From: Actinomycetes bacterium
GTDB lineage: Bacteria; Actinomycetota; Acidimicrobiia; Acidimicrobiales; Palsa-688
Reading direction: 5' to 3'
Assembly (NCBI GenBank): GCA_021815935.1
Contig: JAKAZH010000055.1
Span: forward strand, 1-9,776
DNA: 9,776 nucleotides
Shown: positions 1-4,543 of the stretch, one piece after another
Position numbering within the stretch: position 1 is the stretch's first letter
Layout: each line of letters starts with the position of its first letter
Program-made: the position numbers and the translations under genes
Notes under the pieces: generated by a model
The model's database searches: none
The model's input: only the letters and a program-made list of their open reading frames with translations
Told to the model about the DNA's origin: nothing

Positions 1-2
1 GG

Positions 3-86
3 GCGATCATCGGCTCCGCGCTCGGAGTGAGTCGCCAGGCCGCCCAGGAAAGGTTCTCCCATCCAGCCCCGGGCCGGCTGGTCTAG
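3..86 (+). CDS. C-terminal fragment of a helix-turn-helix protein (5' end outside window)
   Basis: The frame opened at base 3 reads into the stop TAG at 84-86 and gives 27 residues. The stretch AIIGSALGVSRQAAQERF matches the second and third helices of a common actinobacterial helix-turn-helix (pattern W..IG.aLGVSRQAA..RF). These helices often lie at the C-terminus of short DNA-binding or uncharacterised proteins, where they are followed by a few variable residues, as here. The gene starts before the window, so the rest of the protein and its role cannot be judged. It converges on the minus-strand gene ending at 155, with about 70 bases between them. The motif is recognisable but short, so a chance match is not excluded. 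Confidence 0.6.
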   Translation, partial: AIIGSALGVSRQAAQERFSHPAPGRLV

Positions 87-154
87 CCCACGATCGGAAC
101 CCTGGGCACCACCGGAGAGCCGGCTCAGCCCTCAGCGGAACACTGGCTCACCCG

Positions 155-796
155 CTACGGAACAACGGCTCCCAGCGACCGCAATATCCACTCAATGGGC
201 TCGAAAAGCTCCAGGCCCAAGCCTGCGTTCTTGACGAGCTTGTTGGTTGTCGCCTGGTAGTTGGCGAGCAAGATATCAAGGCCCGGTTGGCCGACGGCGA
301 GGACCCACATGCCCGTGATCCAGGCTTCGAGGCAGACGCGCATCGACCCTCCGATGAGGTCAGGCGTCCCCGCCTCGTAGAGCAGATCCATCGCGATGAC
401 GACCCGTCGCGTGCGGGCCAGGTATGCCGCGGCGATCTGGCGGCTCTGCGGGTAGTCCTTGCTGGTCGTCAGCAGGTCGAGGCGCCGGCCGATAAACTCA
501 ATCACGTCTCGGATCGCTGAGTGAATCCCAGAGTCCCACCCAGGTATATCGGGCACCTGCTCAGCCGATCTCGGCCTTGACTTTGTCACAAGAGCCAGCC
601 ACTTGGGAGCCTCAGGTGCCGACGTCTGTTCGAAGGAGGTGCTACTGGCGCCGTCGTAAGGCTGAGGGTGGTCCGCTCCGGCGACGATCCCATACGGGAC
701 GCCCTCCGGACTGGCGGCGGATCCCCGACGCCAGCCGTCATCCCCGTCGACCAAGAATAGACGCGGGCAAGTGGGACAAATGTTCCGCGCGCCCAT
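155..796 (-). CDS. DUF5677-like helical protein, probably C-terminally truncated
   Basis: A 213-residue protein starts at ATG 794-796 on the minus strand. The C-terminal half is helical. It has the pattern R(T)RR-x-V-x-A-(M)D-LL-x-x-G-(6)-GS(M)R-x-CLEAW-(4)-WVL at about residues 128-167, which resembles DUF5677 proteins of unknown biochemical role, some found in defence and mobile contexts. The first 65 residues are polar, Gly/Pro/Ser-rich and look unlike a folded domain. No good Shine-Dalgarno precedes the ATG, since the only purine run (GAGG) abuts it. A later start, for example GTG at 587-589, is therefore possible. The protein ends about 45 residues after the conserved Glu-Ala-Trp motif, whereas the family usually continues much further, which suggests truncation. 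No membrane segment is seen. The family call rests on pattern memory and is moderate. Confidence 0.55.
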   Translation of the reverse strand: MGARNICPTCPRLFLVDGDDGWRRGSAASPEGVPYGIVAGADHPQPYDGASSTSFEQTSAPEAPKWLALVTKSRPRSAEQVPDIPGWDSGIHSAIRDVIEFIGRRLDLLTTSKDYPQSRQIAAAYLARTRRVVIAMDLLYEAGTPDLIGGSMRVCLEAWITGMWVLAVGQPGLDILLANYQATTNKLVKNAGLGLELFEPIEWILRSLGAVVP

Positions 797-860
797 CCTC
801 GACCGAACATGTAGTGATACCGACCCAAAGGGTATAGCGCGGGGTCACCCTCACCGCACC

Positions 861-868
861 GGAAGGAG
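861..868 (+). promoter_or_regulatory. Strong Shine-Dalgarno deciding a TTG start
   Basis: GGAAGGAG lies 6 bases before TTG at 875-877. It is the best ribosome-binding sequence in the left part of the window and is the main reason for calling the small gene at 875. A possible -10 hexamer, TATAGC at 833-838, lies at a suitable distance upstream, but I see no good -35 partner. Confidence 0.6.
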
Positions 869-874
869 TGACAG

Positions 875-1096
875 TTGCCCCCCGAAGAGAGTAAGCAAGC
901 GACGCCACCGCTACCCCCCCGTAGCCCCGAACACTTTGAGAAGGGATCGCGTGGCGCGGACGTTTTCCCCGCCGCTGACCCCGCCGCGATCCAAGCCATC
1001 ATGTCGGCCCCGAACCCGATGCTGCCCGGTCGTGAGGGCGCCACCCCGCAAGCCTCCGCCGCTCCGCCCGCGGTCCTGCCGGAGTCGGCGGACTGA
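875..1096 (+). CDS. Small Pro/Ala-rich hydrophilic protein (73 aa), first gene of a two-gene unit
   Basis: The gene starts at TTG 875-877, 6 bases after a strong Shine-Dalgarno (GGAAGGAG), and ends at TGA 1094-1096. I do not recognise a family. The 73-residue product is polar and rich in Pro, Ala, Ser and Glu. It has no predicted membrane segment, no Cys, and no signal peptide, so it is probably disordered. The stop codon overlaps the best candidate start of the next gene (CTG 1093-1095), which suggests translational coupling and a shared job with the DUF6338-type membrane protein. The excellent ribosome-binding site and the coupling are the evidence for a real gene. The low-complexity composition is the main argument against it. 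Confidence 0.55.
   Translation: MPPEESKQATPPLPPRSPEHFEKGSRGADVFPAADPAAIQAIMSAPNPMLPGREGATPQASAAPPAVLPESAD
1081..1096 (+). promoter_or_regulatory. Ribosome-binding site and stop/start overlap for a CTG start
   Basis: GGAG at 1081-1084 sits 8 bases before CTG 1093-1095, and that CTG shares two bases with the TGA (1094-1096) of the preceding gene. This has the geometry of the common ATGA overlap, with C in place of A. It favours reinitiation by terminating ribosomes at a non-canonical codon. Confidence 0.5.
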
Positions 1097-1827
1097 GTAT
1101 CGTCTCAGCGTCCAGCCTGGTCACCTTCCTGCTTTTCGTCGCTCCCGGAATCGTCTACGAACTTTGCCGGGAGCGGCGACTTCCCCAGCTGGAGCGCACC
1201 GCCCTTCGGGAGGCGGCGTCGATCGCGCTCGCGTCCGTGATCTTCAGTGGTGGGGCGCTCCTACTCTTGGCCGCTGCACGCGCGTTGTGGCCGTCCACTA
1301 TGCCGGACGTTCACCGGTGGGTCGCCCAACCCCACGCGTATGTTGTCGCGCACTACGCCATCTTGGGCCGCACTCTTGCCATCGCCGTCGCGCTCGCCGT
1401 CGTTCTTGCCCTGATCGCTGCTGAGGTGTTCACATGGGACTACCGAGGGGCGAGTATTCATCCGCAGGACACCATTTGGTATCTGTTCCACCGTGAGGAC
1501 CGAGAGGGGTTGCCGCTCGTCACGGTGAAGACAACCGGCGGCATGGTCTTCGTCGGACCGGTTCGGACCTTCGGCTTCGTCGGCCGCGCCGAGGCAACCC
1601 TCAACGAAACCGAGAAAGGCAATCCAACCGCGGTCTCGGTCGAGGCGGCCTCATCCAAACCCTCAACACGAGAGCCCAAGCCGCCGCCACCAAATACTAA
1701 ACGCTGCCTGCGGACATTCTCCAAGCCAGCGCCCGCGACTGTCACACACTGGGGGGCTCTGCAAGTGTCGGGTTGGGGTGTAGCCCAACTAGACGTCAGG
1801 AACCCTGCCCGAAGGCCGTCAGGTTAG
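1093..1827 (+). CDS. DUF6338-type integral membrane protein, probable CTG start
   Basis: Read from CTG 1093-1095 the product has 244 residues. It has three hydrophobic helices at about residues 5-22, 43-62 and 94-114. Between the first two lies the motif APGIVYELCRERR..(6)..ALREAA, which I associate with the DUF6338 family of actinobacterial membrane proteins of unknown function. After helix 3 comes W-x-L-F and a V-x-V-K-x-x-G-G strand (about 125-141), as in the family. The first ATG/GTG/TTG in this frame is GTG 1237. That start would delete helix 1 and the motif, so an upstream start is needed. The frame is open from 1036, and CTG 1093 has GGAG at 1081-1084, 8 bases ahead, and overlaps the preceding TGA. 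The last 80 residues are Pro/Lys/Ser-rich and do not resemble the family. They may be a replaced or decayed C-terminus next to the resolvase region. Confidence 0.7.
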   Translation: MSIVSASSLVTFLLFVAPGIVYELCRERRLPQLERTALREAASIALASVIFSGGALLLLAAARALWPSTMPDVHRWVAQPHAYVVAHYAILGRTLAIAVALAVVLALIAAEVFTWDYRGASIHPQDTIWYLFHREDREGLPLVTVKTTGGMVFVGPVRTFGFVGRAEATLNETEKGNPTAVSVEAASSKPSTREPKPPPPNTKRCLRTFSKPAPATVTHWGALQVSGWGVAQLDVRNPARRPSG

Positions 1828-1876
1828 AGTCCGATCCCGCGATTATTGACACACCCCTCCCGGGGTCTTAGAGTCC
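1794..1876 (+). repeat. Paired direct repeats upstream of the resolvase, candidate res-like region
   Basis: CGTCAGG occurs at 1794-1800 and 1817-1823 (23 bases apart), and TTAGAGTCC at 1824-1832 and 1868-1876 (44 bases apart). The second copy of the latter overlaps the resolvase -10. Just upstream is the inverted repeat GTTGGG-6-CCCAAC (1772-1789). Resolvases of this class recombine at multi-subsite res regions next to their gene, so this is the natural place to look. I cannot align the repeats to a standard 28-bp subsite, so the assignment is tentative. Confidence 0.3.
1846..1874 (+). promoter_or_regulatory. Sigma-70-type promoter of the resolvase gene
   Basis: TTGACA (1846-1851) is a perfect -35 and TAGAGT (1869-1874) a good -10, with a 17-base spacer. 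The spacer holds a small perfect inverted repeat (ACCCC-TCCC-GGGGT, 1853-1866). The 9-mer TTAGAGTCC that covers the -10 recurs upstream at 1824-1832. In Tn3-type systems the resolvase promoter lies inside the recombination site and is repressed by resolvase, which this layout would fit. The promoter is read directly from sequence; the repression is inference. Confidence 0.7.
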
Positions 1877-1908
1877 AGCCGGACACTTCGAAGAGAGGGG
1901 GAGAGGCT

Positions 1909-2361
1909 TTGGGCGGCCAGCGGGTCGGCTACATCAGGGTCAGCACCCTCGAGCAGAGCACCGCCCGCCAACTCGACGGGGTGACCGTCGACCGCACCTT
2001 CGTCGACAAGGCATCGGGAAAAGACGTGGACCGGCCACAACTCGAGGCGATGGCCGGCTTCGTACGCGACGGCGACACCGTGGTCGTGCACTCCATGGAC
2101 CGCCTCGCACGCAACCTCGACGATCTGCGGCGCATCGTGCGCAAGCTGACCGCCAAAGGCGTCGAAGTCCACTTCGTCAAAGAGCAGCTCACCTTCACCG
2201 GCGAGGACACCGCCATAGCGAACCTGATGCTGTCGGTGATCGATGCCTTCGTGGACTTGGCGGTGAGGGCATGGACAGCGGGATCCGGCGACTGGAAAGA
2301 GAGCCGATCCCATGCGAAGATGGTGAACCCGCTCTCAGCGAGGAAGATAGCGTCCGCTTAG
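1909..2361 (+). CDS. Serine recombinase (Tn3-type resolvase/invertase), truncated
   Basis: The start is TTG 1909-1911, because it is preceded by AGGGGGAGAGG (1896-1906) and gives the family N-terminus MGGQRVGYIRVSTLEQS. An upstream in-frame TTG at 1846 lies within the promoter. The catalytic domain is intact: Arg10, the nucleophile Ser12, the DKASGKD segment (33-39), GDTVVVHSMDRLARN (55-69) with Asp64, Arg65 and Arg68, and FTGED (96-100). Family members continue from LMLSVxGAF into helix E (FERxLIRERQREG) and a C-terminal helix-turn-helix, for about 185-200 residues in total. Here the match stops at about residue 114 (base ~2253), and the last 35 residues are unrelated. The product of 150 residues therefore lacks the dimer/DNA-binding helix and the helix-turn-helix. 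It is likely a disrupted gene and probably inactive for site-specific recombination. Confidence 0.88.
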   Translation: MGGQRVGYIRVSTLEQSTARQLDGVTVDRTFVDKASGKDVDRPQLEAMAGFVRDGDTVVVHSMDRLARNLDDLRRIVRKLTAKGVEVHFVKEQLTFTGEDTAIANLMLSVIDAFVDLAVRAWTAGSGDWKESRSHAKMVNPLSARKIASA

Positions 2362-2484
2362 TGCTTTCCCCAGCCAACATCCTGGACTCGCAGACCTGCA
2401 CCTGGGACCACTTCGATAAACGGCATTAGCCAATTTCGGGACTCACGGTGAAGCCGTCCTTCAAAATGGGGGTGTCGTATCTGA

Positions 2485-2592
2485 CGCGCCGCGATTCAGG
2501 GCTCGGTTATTACCATCTTTGAGAACGGCCGCGTCTCGGTTGTGAACTACCCAGATTTACCTGCCCGCCGCGATCCTCTTGCGTCGGAATGA
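2485..2592 (+). pseudogene. Possible C-terminal remnant of an unknown gene
   Basis: An open frame of 35 codons without a standard start begins after a TGA at 2482-2484 and ends at TGA 2590-2592. Its translation contains VITIFENGRVSVVNYPDLPA, which has the alternating pattern of a folded beta-hairpin rather than shadow sequence. I do not recognise the family. It may be the tail of a gene lost when the region behind the resolvase was rearranged. Support is weak. Confidence 0.2.
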
Positions 2593-3048
2593 CCGTTAGG
2601 ACATGTTTCTGTCAATTTCACTGCTAACGCTTCCGGGAGCCAACCATGCGGGATATCCAACAGAACCGCAGAGAGTGTTCGTTACCCAAGACGAGGACCG
2701 CCGTGGAGTACCCAGTAGAATATCGCCAGAACTCCTCCAAGCTTGAACGGACCCGATAGAACTGTTGGTCATCTGGCTGATTAAACGACTACCAGGCGGA
2801 TTGCTGCATAAAGTTTGTCGGCTATTACTGTAGGTGTGCGGCACGTTTGTGAAGTGCTGGGCAATGTTGCATCGCTGATGCCACTGTGTGTCTTGCCTTT
2901 GATGTGGCGCTCCAGCCGGTGGGTGTGTTGGCATCGTCACGGTCATCGCGGCGATTGGGTGGCCTGGGTTTCGGCGTTTGCTTGCACCGGTGTCAGCATG
3001 TGAATGCGGTGGCTGTAGCGGGGCGTCGCTGGTGTTGATTCGACGGTC

Positions 3049-3062
3049 GCAACGGGTGTTGC
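3049..3062. repeat. Small palindrome GCAAC-4-GTTGC
   Basis: GCAAC (3049-3053) and GTTGC (3058-3062) form a perfect 5-bp inverted repeat around GGGT. The half-site equals the core word of the tandem arrays at 3262-3302 and 7138-7178. A similar small palindrome, GCAATGTTGC, lies at 2861-2870. Confidence 0.35.
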
Positions 3063-3084
3063 CAGCTGATTTGCGGGGGCAAAC

Positions 3085-3133
3085 CGCTCGGCCGGCCCTA
3101 GGACGGCCCTGGGGTGCGCCAGCCGGCCGAGCG
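3085..3133. repeat. Perfect 12-bp inverted repeat, 25-base loop
   Basis: CGCTCGGCCGGC (3085-3096) is exactly complementary to GCCGGCCGAGCG (3122-3133). The transcript could form a very stable hairpin. No T-run follows on either side, so a classical intrinsic terminator is not supported. Downstream (3130-3140) comes GAGCGAAGCGAGG, itself partly repetitive. It could be an attenuator, a protein-binding site, or an element of a transfer or replication origin. Confidence 0.55.
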
Positions 3134-3261
3134 AAGCGAGGACGCTGCTGCTTGGCGCGGCCCGTTACCGGGATGGGCACCGCCGGCGGCCGCTACGAGC
3201 CCGTGGCGCCGGTAGTCGCTCTTTGCTGCCAGCAGACCGGGCGTGGCGTGCGGCCTGGGCT

Positions 3262-3302
3262 GCAACGTTTACGGCAACCCCTGAGGCAACCCCGGAGGCA
3301 AC
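3262..3302 (+). repeat. Four-unit 12-bp-phased GCAAC array (array A)
   Basis: GCAAC starts at 3262, 3274, 3286 and 3298, an exact 12-base period. The units are GCAACGTTTACG, GCAACCCCTGAG, GCAACCCCGGAG and GCAACCACGGCG. The first unit and its left flank (CTGCAACGTTT) are shared with the array at 7138-7178 on the other strand. The array lies upstream of, and in the same orientation as, the phosphatase gene (start 3555). The fixed period of roughly one helical turn suggests side-by-side binding of several protein molecules, as for OmpR/SARP-type winged-helix regulators. No -10 hexamer is evident at the SARP-like distance here. Confidence 0.6.
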
Positions 3303-3376
3303 CACGGCGGCCGTCGCGAAGCTCCGGAGCAGGTCGCCGTGAAATAGTCCGCTGGGGTGATTGGCTCTGCGATCAA

Positions 3377-3396
3377 TCGACGTTCCCGGCCGTCGA
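3377..3396. repeat. Inverted repeat TCGACG-8-CGTCGA
   Basis: Two perfect 6-bp arms (3377-3382 and 3391-3396) surround an 8-base spacer upstream of the phosphatase gene. This size suits an operator for a dimeric regulator, but nothing identifies the protein, and short GC-rich inverted repeats are common by chance. Confidence 0.3.
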
Positions 3397-3437
3397 CATC
3401 GAAAGGTCAGCCGTGCCTGACCTGGCGGGTGTCAAAC

Positions 3438-3463
3438 CGCGAACGTTGGGATCTTCGTTCGCG
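3438..3463. repeat. Perfect 8-bp inverted repeat CGCGAACG-10-CGTTCGCG
   Basis: The arms at 3438-3445 and 3456-3463 are perfect and flank a 10-base, more A/T-rich centre. The repeat lies about 90 bases before the phosphatase start (3555), where an operator or an untranslated-leader hairpin would be expected. No matching regulator is identifiable. Confidence 0.4.
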
Positions 3464-3554
3464 ATGCCCCGAGGTGGTGTTGCGGCGGTTCCGGTTGGCG
3501 GGCCGGTCGACGCCCGTAACACCGTTCGGGACCGGGTTCTGCGATGATAGGTGG

Positions 3555-4364
3555 GTGACCAACTCGGGGTGCGTGATCGCTGCGGTCGCCGAGGCGATAC
3601 GCGAAGTGTCCGAGACGATCATCGAAGCCCGGTTCGAGACGCTCGCACAATGCGACATCGACGAGAAGTCGCCTGGGGAGCCGGTCACCGTCCTCGACCG
3701 GGAAGCCGAGGCGGCCCTATCGGAACGCCTGACCGCGATTGTGGGTGACGCGCCGGTCGTCGGCGAGGAGTCCTGCAGCGCTGACCCGGGCCGGTTGAGG
3801 TGGCTTGACGCCGAGCGGGCATGGCTCGTCGACCCCCTCGACGGCACCGCCAACTACCTCGCCGGCTCCTCGGACTTCGCGGTGATGGTCGCGCTGCTCT
3901 CAGCCGGGCGGCCCGTCTGCTCTTGGGTTTGGCAGCCGGCGACGAAACGGATGTACATCGCCGAGCGCGGCGGCGGCGCGTCCTGTAACGGGTCGCCGGT
4001 GAGAGTCGTTCCCGCGGCGCGCCCGATCGGCGAGCTGACAGGCGCCGCGCTGACACGTTTCATGGGGCCGCCCGTCGCCGCGACGGTCGAACGGAACCGT
4101 CACAAGTTCGCCGCTGTCAGCGCGGGGCGGCGCTGCGCCGGCGTCGAGTACCCCGCCGTGATCCACGGTCACCAAGATTTCGCCCTGTTCTGGCGTACCC
4201 TGCCGTGGGACCACATACCCGGCGTTCTTCTACTCGAAGAAGCCGGCGGCGTCGCCCGCCGACCGAACGCGACACCGTACCTGCCGTACAACCACAGTGA
4301 CGTAGGTCTCCTCATCGCCTCCGACCAAGCAACCTGGACCCTCGCCCACCAACTCCTCGACTAG
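3555..4364 (+). CDS. Inositol monophosphatase family protein (Mg-dependent phosphatase)
   Basis: Read from GTG 3555 the product has 269 residues, the normal family length. All metal-site motifs are present: Val-Val-Gly-Glu-Glu-Ser (68-73), DPLDGT (93-98) with Asp93 and Asp96, and W-D-x-x-P-G (218-223) with Asp219, followed by the EAGG turn. K38-x-x-G-x-PVTVLDREAE (38-52), FAVMVAL (108-114) and GGGASCNG (138-145) are also typical. The FALFWRTLPWDHIPGVLLLEEAGG region matches a bacterial clade usually annotated only as inositol monophosphatase. Such enzymes hydrolyse phosphate monoesters (inositol phosphate, histidinol phosphate or similar) in the cytosol; the substrate here is unknown. The ribosome-binding site is weak, and GTG 3573 is an alternative start. 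The gene looks intact and converges on the regulator gene ending at 4530. A four-unit GCAAC array lies about 250 bases upstream. Confidence 0.92.
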   Translation: MTNSGCVIAAVAEAIREVSETIIEARFETLAQCDIDEKSPGEPVTVLDREAEAALSERLTAIVGDAPVVGEESCSADPGRLRWLDAERAWLVDPLDGTANYLAGSSDFAVMVALLSAGRPVCSWVWQPATKRMYIAERGGGASCNGSPVRVVPAARPIGELTGAALTRFMGPPVAATVERNRHKFAAVSAGRRCAGVEYPAVIHGHQDFALFWRTLPWDHIPGVLLLEEAGGVARRPNATPYLPYNHSDVGLLIASDQATWTLAHQLLD

Positions 4365-4369
4365 CCGCC

Positions 4370-4401
4370 AGCCACTCAGGAGCTCAGCCACTCAGGAGCT
4401 C
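4370..4401 (+). repeat. Two tandem 16-bp repeats
   Basis: AGCCACTCAGGAGCTC occurs at 4370-4385 and again at 4386-4401, followed by a degenerate partial third copy (AGCCCCTCGGG). The array starts 6 bases after the phosphatase stop codon, in the gap between convergent genes. It could be a slipped duplication without function. Confidence 0.6.
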
Positions 4402-4437
4402 AGCCCCTCGGGCACACGGGCGCTCGGCGCTCGGGCG

Positions 4438-4500
4438 AACCCGAAACGGGTTTCCCGGACTGCCAGGCTCGACCGGAGAAACCCGGATCCGAGAAACCCG
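4438..4500. terminator. Hairpin cluster between convergent genes, candidate bidirectional terminator
   Basis: CGGGTTTCCCGG (4447-4458) pairs with CCGGAGAAACCCG (4473-4485), leaving one bulged base and a 14-base loop. A competing small hairpin AACCCG-AAA-CGGGTT lies at 4438-4452. The downstream arm is duplicated (GAGAAACCCG at 4476-4485 and 4491-4500), so the upstream arm has a choice of partners. The position between the 3' ends of the phosphatase (4364) and regulator (4530) genes is where a shared terminator is expected. There is no T-tract on either strand, so it would be a non-canonical, actinobacterial-style terminator. Confidence 0.5.
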
Positions 4501-4522
4501 CCGTCGGATAGGCATGAGCTCC

Positions 4523-4543
4523 TTAGCGGTTAGCGGTTAGCGG
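4523..4543 (+). repeat. Three tandem copies of TTAGCGG
   Basis: TTAGCGG occurs at 4523-4529, 4530-4536 and 4537-4543. The repeat spans the 3' end of the minus-strand regulator gene. Its TAA stop (4530-4532) lies in the second copy, and further copies give extra in-phase or near-phase stops. Copy-number change here would alter only the last few residues of the regulator. Confidence 0.55.

Larger units (their letters stand above)
2362..3554. other. About 1.2 kb without a convincing gene; repeat-rich
   Basis: No frame here gives a recognisable protein. Long open stretches on either strand read as Arg/Pro/Ser-rich low-complexity translations typical of non-coding high-GC DNA. The first part (to about 2815) is visibly richer in A and T than its flanks and holds short coding-like scraps, for example 2485-2592. 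The second part holds the inverted repeats and the GCAAC array listed separately. GCAAC/GTTGC words recur, as in the small palindromes at 2861-2870 and 3049-3062. The position just after a broken resolvase suggests old insertion or recombination debris plus a regulatory region ahead of the phosphatase gene. I see no replication-initiator gene, but an origin function is not excluded. Confidence 0.5.

Noticed and set aside
2271..2429. 52-codon acidic open frame overlapping the end of the truncated resolvase (ATG 2271)
   Set aside because: A purine-rich stretch sits too close to the ATG and no family is recognisable; it could be a chance frame, so it was left out of the feature list.
2601..2625. 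TTGACAGAAACATGTCC on the minus strand as a possible insertion-sequence end
   Set aside because: It resembles some insertion-sequence termini, but no matching inverted copy, target duplication or transposase remnant was found in the window.
2596..3180. Long minus-strand open frame (194 codons) in the gene-free region
   Set aside because: The translation is Arg/Pro/Ser/His-rich with no motif, lacks a ribosome-binding site and crosses the inverted repeats; it looks like a chance frame in GC-rich DNA.
3262..3302. Array A as a CRISPR array or classical plasmid iterons
   Set aside because: The 12-base period is far too short for CRISPR repeat-spacer units and shorter than usual iterons (about 17-22 bp), and no replication-initiator or Cas gene is present.
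2978..3547. Plus-strand open frame (189 codons) overlapping array A
   Set aside because: The translation reads the GCAAC array as a Leu-Arg-Gln-Pro repeat and is otherwise Arg/Gly-rich. No start signal or family was seen, so the repeat is better explained as DNA-level structure.
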